From Cohnella herbarum (lineage in GTDB: Bacteria; Bacillota; Bacilli; Paenibacillales; Paenibacillaceae), in assembly GCF_012849095.1 (NCBI RefSeq), contig NZ_CP051680.1:8171001-8235000 (forward strand): DNA of 64,000 nt. Direction: 5' to 3'. The position numbers and the translations under genes are program-made. The notes under the pieces were generated by a model. The model was not told the origin of the DNA, ran no database searches, and saw only the letters and a program-made list of their open reading frames with translations. Shown piece after piece: positions 16,830 through 26,149 of the stretch (the stretch's first letter is position 1; each line of letters begins with the position of its first letter).

Positions 16830-19800
16830 AGCCGATTCGATTAAGCATGACGGCATTCGGTCCTTATCGCGACACGGAGACGATCGATTTCGGTCTGTTG
16901 GAGGATCGGCGATTGTTCGTCATCTCCGGCAACACGGGGGCGGGCAAGACGACGATTTTCGATGCGATTTGCTTCGCTTTGTACGGGAGCGCGAGCGGAG
17001 AGGATCGAGCGGAGCCGCGGATGCTCAGAAGTCATTTTGCCGAAGATGAAGTACATACGTCGGTCGACTATCGTTTTTCCGTAGGTAAACGGACTTATCG
17101 GGTGTTCCGCCAGATGGCGCATCGCAGAGGCGGGAACAAGAGCGAAACGGGCGGCAAAGCCGAGTTATACGAGACGACCTCCGGAACGGAAGTGCCGTGC
17201 ATCGATCGGTTTACCGTGTCGGACGTCAATATGAAGATGGAGACGGTCATCGGGTTGACGCGAGAGCAATTCAGCCAGATCGTTATGCTGCCGCAAGGAG
17301 AATTCCGCAAGCTGCTAACGTCCGATACGGAAAATAAGGAGGAGATTTTGCGCCGGATTTTCCGCACGGGCTTGTATCAGAAGCTCGAGGACCGTTTCCA
17401 GAGTATGCATCGGGAGCTTCAGGATTCATTGAAGCAAGCGAAAGCGCTGCAAGACGTTTACGCGAAGCAAGCTCAAGAATCGTTGCCGCAACGGGAAGAC
17501 AGTTTGCTTGCGACGACGCTTCGGCAAGAATACAGCAGCATGGCGCAGGTGACGGAAGGCTTAGTCCAGGAGATCGGCTACTACGAGGGTCAGGCAGCGG
17601 AGATCGAGCATGGCAAAGCCGCGGTAAACGAACGGCTGCAAGCGCAGGAAGCCGCGCTTCGCGAGGCTTTGGCGCTGGAGGGCCGGTTCGCGCAGCTTGC
17701 GGACAAACGAGCGCAAGCCGAGGGGATGGAAGCTCGGAAAGCGGAGCTTGCCGAGAGCGAGCGGGTTGTTCGGCTGGCGGAGCTTGCCGCCAGGATCGAG
17801 CCTTACGAGGAGCAAGCGATAGCGGCGACTCGGGTGGTGGAACAGAAGCGAGCGCTGCATGAGCGCAAGCTTCTGGACGCGGCGGCGGCGGAGCGCGGCC
17901 ATGCCGTCGCGGAGCAACGGTTTCGCGGCGAGGAAGCGCGCGACGCGGAGCGGAAAGAGGCCGATCGGGAGCTTGCTCGGCTGGCCGAGCTTAAGCCGAT
18001 CGTGCAGACGCTCGAAGAGCGCAGGGTCGCGGTCGAGCGGCTGGCCGCGGAAGAGCGCGCGATGGCGGCCAAGCGCGAGGCGATCGAGCAGCGGCTTGGC
18101 GCCCTTCGCGAGGAGAAGCGCAGCAAGGCCGAGCAGCTGAAGTCGGCGGAGACGGAAGCGGCGTTGCTTCCGGACAAGCTGCAGCAGTACGAGCACATGA
18201 AGAGCAAGTATAAGCTGCTTAAGGAATTGGCGGATCTGGACAAGCGGATCGCGGAGGTTTCGAAGCACGAGGCGGAGCGGGAACGGATCGCCCGGCAGCT
18301 CAGAGACGAGCACGATCGGCTTGAGACGCTGTGGCTGGAAGGGCAAGCCGGACTCTTGGCCGCGCATTTGCACGACGGCAAGCCTTGTCCGGTATGCGGC
18401 AGCGAAGAGCATCCGGATAAAGCGATTGCCGTAGCCGACGTCCCTTCGAGACAAGGGCTGCAAGCTGCCAAAGATAATCTTCGGCAAGCGGAGAACGAAC
18501 TGAACGAAGCGAAAGCGCAAGCGGCTGCGGCTAGCAGCGGTAAAACCGAGAGGGAGAGTCTAATCGGGGAATACGGAATAACCGGACAGCCTTTCGAGGT
18601 GCAACTCTCTATTGCCGAGTCGGAAGGAAAACTTCTCCGCGCGGAAACCGACCGCTTGAAGAAGGTGACGGAAGCCGTTCTTGCATATAGACAGAACAGC
18701 GATAATCTTGATGTTCAGCTGGACAAACTTCAGATCGAACGCGAGCAGTCCATTGGCGAGCAGCATAGGCTATCCATGGATAGAAGCGCCAAGCAATCCG
18801 TTCTCGATAATGAGTTAAACCGGATTCCCGAACAATTAAGATCTCCGGCGATGCTATCGGTTCGCATCGGGGAGCAGACGAACAACGTGAATAGACTGAA
18901 TGCATCATGGCAAGAGGCGCAGCGAGGGTTACAGAACACTCAGGCGCTTCTAATAGAGGAGAAGACGAACGTCGTTCAGGCGATCGCGCAACTCGAAGAG
19001 GCAACGACTCACCACGAGAATACCCAACGGAAATATAACGAGGAACTATCTAAATCCGGGTTTGCGTCAACGGAAGATTATGTCGCCGCGAAGCTGTCCG
19101 AAGCTGATCGGAACAATATGAAGCGACTCGTCGAGGAATTCAAATCCGCCCATTCGGCGCTGCTCCTTCAGATCGCCGAACTTGAACGGGAACTGGTCGG
19201 AAAGACGCGCCCGATTCCCGATCGGTTGCAAGAGACGATCGCGAAGCTGAAGGAACAATCGGAGCAACTGACAACAGAGCTTCATACCGTCCTAAGCTAC
19301 AAGCAGGAAGCCCAACGCCTGTATACCGCAATAGAGAAAGCCGCCGAGCAATTCCGGGAGCTGGAGCTGCGGCAGCAGCAAGTGTCGGATATTTATCAGA
19401 TGCTAAAAGGCGACAACGCGCTGAAAATTTCGTTCGAGCGTTATATTCTGATCGAGTTTCTGGAGCAAATTCTGCATGCCGCGAACGCAAGGTTAAACGA
19501 CTTGTCCAACGGACAGTTTAAGCTGGAGCGTAGCGACCGACTGGAGACGAGAGGCAAGCAAAGCGGCCTGGGGCTGGACGTGTACGATGCGTACACGGGT
19601 CAGAACCGCGACGTCAAGTCGATGTCCGGCGGGGAGAAATTCAACGCTTCGCTTTGTTTGGCTTTAGGGATGACCGATGTTATTCAAGCCTACCAAGGCG
19701 GCGTCTCCATCGAAATGATGTTCATAGACGAAGGCTTCGGATCGCTCGACGAGGATTCATTGAATAAAGCGATCGCCACGTTAATCGATCTTCAGAGATC

Positions 19801-19918
19801 TGGTCGAATGATCGGCGTTATCTCCCACGTTCAGGAACTGAAACAAGCTTTTCCAGCCGTACTTGAAGTCAGTAAAACCAAAGAAGGTCATAGCCGAACG
19901 GCGATATTGTTGAAATAA
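16826..19918 (+). CDS. sbcC: Exonuclease SbcCD subunit C (Rad50-type ATPase)
   Basis: 1030 residues. N-terminal ATPase half with Walker A GNTGAGKTT at about residues 34-42, a long Arg/Glu/Ala-rich coiled coil, a zinc hook CPVC near residue 520, a second coiled coil, then signature SGGEKF near residue 933 and Walker B MMFIDEGFGSLDE near residue 970. This is the standard SMC-like order. It partners SbcD. The first coiled coil (about 17600-18350) is visibly more GC-rich than the rest, which is why long shadow frames appear opposite it. Confidence 0.96.
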   Translation: MKPIRLSMTAFGPYRDTETIDFGLLEDRRLFVISGNTGAGKTTIFDAICFALYGSASGEDRAEPRMLRSHFAEDEVHTSVDYRFSVGKRTYRVFRQMAHRRGGNKSETGGKAELYETTSGTEVPCIDRFTVSDVNMKMETVIGLTREQFSQIVMLPQGEFRKLLTSDTENKEEILRRIFRTGLYQKLEDRFQSMHRELQDSLKQAKALQDVYAKQAQESLPQREDSLLATTLRQEYSSMAQVTEGLVQEIGYYEGQAAEIEHGKAAVNERLQAQEAALREALALEGRFAQLADKRAQAEGMEARKAELAESERVVRLAELAARIEPYEEQAIAATRVVEQKRALHERKLLDAAAAERGHAVAEQRFRGEEARDAERKEADRELARLAELKPIVQTLEERRVAVERLAAEERAMAAKREAIEQRLGALREEKRSKAEQLKSAETEAALLPDKLQQYEHMKSKYKLLKELADLDKRIAEVSKHEAERERIARQLRDEHDRLETLWLEGQAGLLAAHLHDGKPCPVCGSEEHPDKAIAVADVPSRQGLQAAKDNLRQAENELNEAKAQAAAASSGKTERESLIGEYGITGQPFEVQLSIAESEGKLLRAETDRLKKVTEAVLAYRQNSDNLDVQLDKLQIEREQSIGEQHRLSMDRSAKQSVLDNELNRIPEQLRSPAMLSVRIGEQTNNVNRLNASWQEAQRGLQNTQALLIEEKTNVVQAIAQLEEATTHHENTQRKYNEELSKSGFASTEDYVAAKLSEADRNNMKRLVEEFKSAHSALLLQIAELERELVGKTRPIPDRLQETIAKLKEQSEQLTTELHTVLSYKQEAQRLYTAIEKAAEQFRELELRQQQVSDIYQMLKGDNALKISFERYILIEFLEQILHAANARLNDLSNGQFKLERSDRLETRGKQSGLGLDVYDAYTGQNRDVKSMSGGEKFNASLCLALGMTDVIQAYQGGVSIEMMFIDEGFGSLDEDSLNKAIATLIDLQRSGRMIGVISHVQELKQAFPAVLEVSKTKEGHSRTAILLK

Positions 19919-19922
19919 CGCA

Positions 19923-19975
19923 AGGAGCCATCACAATTGTCCGTAAGGACGACTATGATGGCTCTTTGATTAATT
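19923..19975. terminator. Terminator after sbcC
   Basis: GAGCCATCA (19925-19933) pairs with TGATGGCTC (19956-19964), with an inner GTCC/GGAC pairing, followed by TTTGATTAATTT. It lies between convergent sbcC and the HD-GYP gene and could serve both. Confidence 0.7.
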
Positions 19976-19982
19976 TCCCTAA

Positions 19983-21530
19983 CTATTTGCTTTGTTCAGT
20001 AGCAATCGGCAGAGGCAAACTCCCTTTTTCTTCGTTAATAGAGGACTCTTTTCTCGCCCAATCGATGAACAATCCCGTCAGAACGGGATCCCACTGATCC
20101 CCTCGTCCCGATTCTAATATGCCGAGCGCACGTTCGGCTGTCATCCCTTTACGGTATGGGCGATCCGACGTCATCGCATCGAATGCATCGGCAATCGCGA
20201 TTACTCTGCCCATATAAGGGATATCCTCGCCGATCAGACCATCGGGGTACCCTCTGCCGTTATACTGTTCATGATGGGATCTCACTCCCGGCAATAAATC
20301 GGACATCGCGTTAGCGGGTTCGATTTGCAGCAGTATTTTTTCTCCGAGGACGGGGTGAAGCTTGATGATGTCGAATTCTTCGTCCGTTAGTTTCCCTTCC
20401 TTAAGCAGAACGGCATCCCTAACCCCGATTTTCCCGATATCGTGTAATAAAGCGGTCTTTCGTAAAATATCCAAGTTTGCGGCGTCCATTCTCGCTAGCT
20501 TGCCGATCTCGACTGAATATTTCGCGACCCTCTCGGAATGTCCGGCCGTATAAGGATCCCTTGCGTCAAGAGCGGCGGCCAACGTCGTAAAATAGCTCTG
20601 CAGCAGTTGAGCATTTAATGTTTCTCTCATCTTAAGCCCATCGAGCATGTGATTAAAGCCGGCTACCAGCTTGGAGAATTCGTCCGAGTAAAGATCCGGT
20701 GCTCGATTGTCGAAGTTTCCTTCTCTGACCCCACCCATTAATTCATACAAGTTTCGAATCGGCGATTGGATATCTCGCGTGAGTAGCCATGCGCCTAACG
20801 ACGAGAAAAGAATGCCGATAACGAGTATGATGGCCGCCCATTTCCAGTATTCGAGGCTATTCTCGCCCGAGAGGTTATGGAGTCGGATTTGGCCTGCAAG
20901 AGCGAATAAGAACAAAGGGAATGTTCCAATTAAGAATGCGCTAAGCTGGAATTTTCTTTGAATGGATACGAGCACAAGGCCATCCAACGATAAATCTTCT
21001 CCATATCGTTCTTTCGCGATTCGATGGATGTAGATAAGCATCGGCCGAATCGTGTTAACGTTTAAGAAAAACTCGATCATCGCATGCAAAGACGCGATAA
21101 GCAGTGCTCCGACGGAAGCAAGCCCAATATAGTAGTAAGGAATGTCTAACCATCCCATATGGATGGAGAAATACGTCAAGCTTATACCGGGGACGGACAA
21201 TCCTAACAGATGAGGTCCGAAAATCCTTCGAACGGCAAGTATGGGGAAACGATGAGTTTGCAGGTAACTTGCTTTCATTTCGTCGAGAGTGAGATTATCT
21301 GGGTTAAATAGTCTTCGAATGGGCAAAAGTTGCCGAGAGAGCACGATCCATTCGCAACTAATCATGATGAGCAACGAGAAAAATAAAATTCCGGCCAACC
21401 CCCAAGTTTCGTTTAAGGGAATTTGCAACGATGAGAAAATAAACAGTCCTCCCACGCCCAACACGGCAATGGCGGAACCGACAATGTAGTTGAAGAAGAG
21501 ATGTCGGATGAATTTTATATAAATAGTCAT
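19983..21530 (-). CDS. Membrane HD-GYP domain protein, probable c-di-GMP phosphodiesterase
   Basis: About 515 residues. An N-terminal membrane part with several hydrophobic helices (about 8-40, 110-170, 205-260), a HAMP-like segment near residues 260-310, then a full HD-GYP domain with HSERVAKYS, HDIGKIG near residue 365 and HHEQYNGRGYPDG near residue 427. All metal-binding His/Asp residues appear intact, so c-di-GMP hydrolysis is likely. The open frame begins at TTG 21548, but GAAGGA fits ATG 21530 (MTIYIKFIRH). What the membrane half senses is unknown. Confidence 0.9.
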   Translation of the reverse strand: MTIYIKFIRHLFFNYIVGSAIAVLGVGGLFIFSSLQIPLNETWGLAGILFFSLLIMISCEWIVLSRQLLPIRRLFNPDNLTLDEMKASYLQTHRFPILAVRRIFGPHLLGLSVPGISLTYFSIHMGWLDIPYYYIGLASVGALLIASLHAMIEFFLNVNTIRPMLIYIHRIAKERYGEDLSLDGLVLVSIQRKFQLSAFLIGTFPLFLFALAGQIRLHNLSGENSLEYWKWAAIILVIGILFSSLGAWLLTRDIQSPIRNLYELMGGVREGNFDNRAPDLYSDEFSKLVAGFNHMLDGLKMRETLNAQLLQSYFTTLAAALDARDPYTAGHSERVAKYSVEIGKLARMDAANLDILRKTALLHDIGKIGVRDAVLLKEGKLTDEEFDIIKLHPVLGEKILLQIEPANAMSDLLPGVRSHHEQYNGRGYPDGLIGEDIPYMGRVIAIADAFDAMTSDRPYRKGMTAERALGILESGRGDQWDPVLTGLFIDWARKESSINEEKGSLPLPIATEQSK

Positions 21531-21716
21531 AGTTGATCCTTCTTTCAAGTCATTCTACTTTTCCCTATTCCACATAGGGTGAGGATACTCCTCTATTCGC
21601 TTCCGCCGGACTTGGCAAGGTAATCGAATAATTAATCTTTAAAGCGAAGGATATATCATGCATAATTGTATTATTGTTATAGCGCTTATACTTTAATGTG
21701 CCGGTGGGGGGATCCG

Positions 21717-23339
21717 ATGTACAAAGTCATTATCGTCGACGACGAGGCGGTCGTCCGGGTCGGATTGAAAAATACGATCGATTGGAACGAGCACGGATTT
21801 CAACTAATAGGGGATTACGCCAATGGTCGTGAAGCTTGGGAGGCGGTCGAGCAGCATAAGCCGGAATTGGTCATATCGGACATCAGCATGCCTTTCATGG
21901 ACGGTTTGGAGTTGGCCGGTCTCATCTCGGCGCAATATCCTTATATCAAGCTGATCATATTAACGGGATTCGACGAGTTCGAATACGCGCAGCAAGCGAT
22001 CCGATTGAAGGTGTCCGATTTTATCCTCAAGCCGATAACAGCCAAAGAAATTCGCGTTTTGCTCGATCGCGTCCGGTCGGAGATGGATGAAGAAACGAAA
22101 CGGCGCGAAGATTTGGGCAGGCTGAATAACCAGCTTAATCAAAGCCTTCCTTTGCTTAAGGAGCGTTTCCTGGAACGCCTCGTTGCGACGGGTTTGCAGA
22201 GAGCGGAGATCAATGAACGGTTCGCTTATTTCGGTCTTCCCCCGATATCTCCGCTCTATCTTGTACTGGTCGCCGATATCGACGATTTCGGAGATCGGGA
22301 GCTTCTATCCTACGAGCACGACGTCGAATTTTTACGATTTGCGGCGTTCGATATTTTTAAGGAGACGTTGGAGAAAGATGACGTACTCCTCTTTCGCACG
22401 CGCGAAGAGCGAATGGTCGCGATCGTTTCCGGGCAGGAGAGCGAAAGTCTGCTCTATGAAAAAGTATTTTCCCTAGCCGAGCAGGTTCGCTATCATATCG
22501 AGAAGTATCTAAAGTTCACGGTAACGATAGGGATAGGCAGATCGTGCGATCACATCGAGCAGTTGCCGCTTTCTTATAAGAGTGCCCTTTCCGTTTTAGA
22601 TTACCGTTTTTTGCTAGGCAAGAATCGGGTACTCAGCATATTAGACATGGAAGGGAAATCATCCAGTCCTCTTCAACTGGACCTGGATTGGGACCGTAAG
22701 CTGGTTTCCGCCGTAAAAACGGGTTCCGTACAAGACGCCTTCCAATTGATCGAGAACGGCGTCGCCGAGCTTAAGATGATCTTAGCCCCAATCGAGGGTT
22801 GTTTTTTGCAGATGCAGAAGGTTGTTCTATCTTTGATGAATCCGATCCAAGAGCTGTTTCAGAATGTGGAAGAGTCTATCGAGTGGCAACATAAATTAAT
22901 GGATGTCTATAAGTTCAAGACGCTGGATGAAGTAGAAATGTGGTTAAAAGAAGTGGTCCGTTCCGTTATATCCGCTATTGCGGACAACCGCAGCCATTTG
23001 ACGAGCATGCAAATTCATCGTGCCGTCGAGTACATCGAGACGAATTACGCGAACGATAAAATGTCGCTGCAGGATTTATGCCGTCACGTTCTGATGAGCA
23101 CTAGCTACTTCAGTCTCGTATTCAAACAGCATACGGGGGAAACGTTCATCGAATATTTGACCGGCGTGCGCATCGCGAAGGCCAAAGAGCTGTTACATAA
23201 CACGACGCTTAAGTTTTATGAGATTGCCGAGCAAGTCGGTTATCAGGATCCGAACTATTTCAGTATTTTGTTCAAGAAGCAAACGGGTACGACCCCCAAA
23301 GACTACCGTGAAAAACAGTTAAAGGAGAGCGGAGCTTAA
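21717..23339 (+). CDS. AraC-type response regulator (YesN family)
   Basis: About 540 residues. Receiver domain: acidic pocket VDDEAVV at residues 8-14, the phospho-accepting Asp in VISDISMPFMDG near residue 55, and Lys in FILKPI near residue 105. A central regulatory region is followed by a C-terminal AraC double helix-turn-helix (about 430-535). The open frame extends upstream to 21666, but GGTGGGGGG and the conserved MYKVIIVDDE place the start at ATG 21717. It is the first gene of a three-gene sensory operon with the adjacent YesM kinase, and probably controls the sugar importers downstream. Confidence 0.93.
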   Translation: MYKVIIVDDEAVVRVGLKNTIDWNEHGFQLIGDYANGREAWEAVEQHKPELVISDISMPFMDGLELAGLISAQYPYIKLIILTGFDEFEYAQQAIRLKVSDFILKPITAKEIRVLLDRVRSEMDEETKRREDLGRLNNQLNQSLPLLKERFLERLVATGLQRAEINERFAYFGLPPISPLYLVLVADIDDFGDRELLSYEHDVEFLRFAAFDIFKETLEKDDVLLFRTREERMVAIVSGQESESLLYEKVFSLAEQVRYHIEKYLKFTVTIGIGRSCDHIEQLPLSYKSALSVLDYRFLLGKNRVLSILDMEGKSSSPLQLDLDWDRKLVSAVKTGSVQDAFQLIENGVAELKMILAPIEGCFLQMQKVVLSLMNPIQELFQNVEESIEWQHKLMDVYKFKTLDEVEMWLKEVVRSVISAIADNRSHLTSMQIHRAVEYIETNYANDKMSLQDLCRHVLMSTSYFSLVFKQHTGETFIEYLTGVRIAKAKELLHNTTLKFYEIAEQVGYQDPNYFSILFKKQTGTTPKDYREKQLKESGA

Positions 23340-23340
23340 G

Positions 23341-25131
23341 ATGCCCAGAGATCGCATTGTCCGCATTCCGCTGTTTCCACTTAAGAGCATTCAATCCAAC
23401 ATTTCTTTAGCGTTCTCTCTATTAATACTAGCCGCCATCGTATTGACGAGTCTCGTCAGTTACCAAGTATCCGTAGATGCCGTCGAGCGGAATTCTAATG
23501 GCTACATCGAGGAAGTCATCAAACAAGTTAACATGAATATCCAATCCTACGTCGATAACATGGAAAATATCTCATTGCTCGCGTTAACGAATAAGGACGT
23601 CAAATACTATATTTCGGATAATAGCTTCATCAGCACGGAAAATCGACGTACGTACGAGAAACGAATTTCCGATTTGTTTCAAGCGATTCTGTACACGAGG
23701 AACGATATTGCTTCGATTATGGTATTCGGATATAACGGGCGCTTCGTCTCCGATCGAAGAATCACAAGCTTGAATCCGAACGCGATATTAGAAGAACAAG
23801 CTTGGTACAAGACGGCCAAGAGCGCAAGCGGTAAATCCGTTATTTCCGCTCCGCATGTGCAGAACATTATCCAGAACGAGTATCGTTGGGTCGTATCGCT
23901 GAGCAGAGAACTTAAGAGCACGGACGGCATTAAGGCGGAAGGCGTATTTTTGGTCGATTTGAACTTGAGCATCATTAACGACATTTGCAGCAATATCAAC
24001 TTGGGCAAAAAGGGTTATCTATTCATCGTAGATAATAACGGGAATATCGTCTATCATCCACAACAGCAATTAATAGATAGTAAACTACGAACGGAACGAA
24101 TATCGGACGTTATTCAAGCTTCGAGCGGGAGCTCTTTCGTTGCTAAGGACGGGGATGGCAAACGGATCTATTCCGTTCAGGATACGAATTTCGGATGGAA
24201 AATTGCCGGAGTTGCTTACACGGATGATTTGATCGCAAGCAAAGACGAGCTGAGGAATTCCATCCTGCTCTATTCTTTATTCGGATTGACGATATCATTG
24301 CTTATATCCGTATGGTTGTCCCACCGGTTATCGAAGCCGATCAAAGATTTGCAATCGGACATGAAACAAGTCGAGAAAGGAAACTTCGATATTCAGACGG
24401 AAATCGGACAGATGAACGAGATCGGACAATTGGGCCGTTCCTTTAACCTAATGGTTAGCAGAACCAAGTTTTTGATGGAAGAAACGATTCATAACCAAGA
24501 GAACAAACGCAAGAGCGAGCTGTTGCTGCTCCAATCGCAGATTAATCCTCACTTTCTCTATAACACGCTCGATTCGATCGTATGGATGGCGGAACAGAAG
24601 CAGCATGAGGAAGTCGTTCTCATGACCTCCGCTTTGGCCAAGCTGTTCCGTGCCAGCATTACCAAAGACCAAGAGCTTGTGCCGATTCGCGTAGAGCTCG
24701 AGCATATTACGAACTATTTGTTGATTCAGAAAATGCGCTACACCGACGAACTGGATTACGTGCTAGATATCGATGAGTCTATTCTTGGTTATAAGACGGT
24801 AAAAATATTGCTTCAGCCATTCGTCGAGAATGCGATTTATCACGGGATTCGCAATATGTATGGGATCGAAGACGGACGGATTACGATCCGCGGCAGGGAA
24901 TCGAATGATCAAATCGTATTCGAAGTCGAAGATAACGGGCTTGGAATGACTCCGGAGCAGTTAGATAAAATTCGGATCAACGGCGATGAGAATTCTCGTA
25001 ATCAAGGGATCGGAATCCGTAACGTCAACGAAAGGATCAAGCTTTATTTCGGCCATGAATACGGCATTCAAATCCGCAGCGAGATCGAGGTCGGTACTTG
25101 CGTTACGATTACGATTCCCAAACTCGAGTAA
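23341..25131 (+). CDS. Sensor histidine kinase (YesM family)
   Basis: 596 residues. One N-terminal membrane helix (about 22-42), an extracellular Cache-like sensor (about 45-310) containing GYLFIVDNNGNIVYHP, a second helix (about 312-332), HAMP (about 335-385), a His_kinase phospho-site in LLQSQINPHFLYNTLDS (about 400) and an ATPase domain with FVENAIYHG and DNGLGM. It starts one base after the response regulator stop. It should phosphorylate the YesN-type regulator upstream. Confidence 0.93.
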   Translation: MPRDRIVRIPLFPLKSIQSNISLAFSLLILAAIVLTSLVSYQVSVDAVERNSNGYIEEVIKQVNMNIQSYVDNMENISLLALTNKDVKYYISDNSFISTENRRTYEKRISDLFQAILYTRNDIASIMVFGYNGRFVSDRRITSLNPNAILEEQAWYKTAKSASGKSVISAPHVQNIIQNEYRWVVSLSRELKSTDGIKAEGVFLVDLNLSIINDICSNINLGKKGYLFIVDNNGNIVYHPQQQLIDSKLRTERISDVIQASSGSSFVAKDGDGKRIYSVQDTNFGWKIAGVAYTDDLIASKDELRNSILLYSLFGLTISLLISVWLSHRLSKPIKDLQSDMKQVEKGNFDIQTEIGQMNEIGQLGRSFNLMVSRTKFLMEETIHNQENKRKSELLLLQSQINPHFLYNTLDSIVWMAEQKQHEEVVLMTSALAKLFRASITKDQELVPIRVELEHITNYLLIQKMRYTDELDYVLDIDESILGYKTVKILLQPFVENAIYHGIRNMYGIEDGRITIRGRESNDQIVFEVEDNGLGMTPEQLDKIRINGDENSRNQGIGIRNVNERIKLYFGHEYGIQIRSEIEVGTCVTITIPKLE

Positions 25132-25144
25132 AGGGAGCAGCCTC

Positions 25145-26134
25145 ATGCGCAAGCAACGATTCACCATCTGGCTCATCTTAGCCATCTTAATTGGAGCTAT
25201 TTATTCCGTGTATTATTTTAAGTTGTTTGGAGGTCCCAGCATCCACGACAACAGCATAGCGGTCATTCTTAAATCGTTAAACGTGAGGATGGATTTCTGG
25301 CAAACGGTGAATAAAGGCGCGGAAACGGCTGCTAAAGAAGTAGGCATGGAGTTGAACGTGTTAGGCCCTCTGCAGGAAAACGATGCGGACGAACAAATTC
25401 GCATATTGGAGGAAGCGATCGAACAGAAACCGGAAGCGATCGTCATTGCGCCTTTTGCGGACGATCGGATGTCCGCTATTCTCGCAAAGGCACGTAGCGC
25501 GGGAATAAAACTAGTCGTTATTGACACTCCGCTCGACATGAATCCGATGCCCGTTATCGTTTCCAACGATCATGCGGAGGCGGGAAGGCTTGCGGGAGAA
25601 ACCGCATTGAGCGCAGCGAAAGGTCATCCAACCGTAGCCATTATCAGCGATGATCCGAATTCCGAAATATCGGAAGAACGATTAACGGGTCTGCTGGAAG
25701 TTCTTAATCGTTACGAAGACAGCGTCATCGGCGTTTCTTATGCGAACAATTCCGAGGATAGAGCCTATGAAATTGTTAAGCAACTGCTAGGCGCCGATAA
25801 ACCCTTTAACACGATTATCACTCTAAACGAAACGGCAACGCTCGGAGTGGCCAAGTTGTTGAAGGAACAGCAGTGGGCCGGAGTCATTGAACTGATCGGC
25901 TTTGATAGCTCGGTCGACGAGATTCAGCTTCTGGAATCGGGAACGTTAAAGGCGGCCATCGTGCAAAAGCCTTTTAACATGGGGTACTTAGGAGTAAAAA
26001 CCGCCTTAAAGCTCATAGACGGGAACAAGGTGGATCCGGTTACATATATCGAATCGAACGTCATTACGAGAGAGAATATGTATACTCCCGAGAACCAGAA
26101 GCTGTTATTCCCGTTTATTAATAATAATAAGTAA
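25145..26134 (+). CDS. Membrane-anchored RbsB-like sugar-binding protein (probable sensor partner)
   Basis: About 329 residues. A single N-terminal hydrophobic helix (about 8-28) without a lipobox Cys, then a periplasmic-binding-protein type 1 fold: SIAVILKSLNVRMDFWQ, EQKPEAIVIAPFADDRM, VISND, and a hinge near LIGFDSS. Start ATG 25145 has GGGAG seven bases upstream. It lies in the operon of the YesM/YesN pair with no matching RbsA/RbsC genes, so it is more likely a sugar sensor that signals through the kinase than a transport protein, as in the clostridial XylFII-LytS system. That role is inferred. Confidence 0.8.
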   Translation: MRKQRFTIWLILAILIGAIYSVYYFKLFGGPSIHDNSIAVILKSLNVRMDFWQTVNKGAETAAKEVGMELNVLGPLQENDADEQIRILEEAIEQKPEAIVIAPFADDRMSAILAKARSAGIKLVVIDTPLDMNPMPVIVSNDHAEAGRLAGETALSAAKGHPTVAIISDDPNSEISEERLTGLLEVLNRYEDSVIGVSYANNSEDRAYEIVKQLLGADKPFNTIITLNETATLGVAKLLKEQQWAGVIELIGFDSSVDEIQLLESGTLKAAIVQKPFNMGYLGVKTALKLIDGNKVDPVTYIESNVITRENMYTPENQKLLFPFINNNK

Positions 26135-26149
26135 CCTCCTCTTGGAAGG

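Noticed and set aside
17561..18520. Long open frames on the minus strand opposite sbcC
   Set aside because: They mirror the GC-rich coiled-coil coding part of sbcC and are rich in Arg and Leu without family features.
21661..21700. cre-like palindrome TATAGCGCTTATA upstream of the YesN-type regulator
   Set aside because: It lacks the TG and CA ends of the cre consensus, so the match is too weak.
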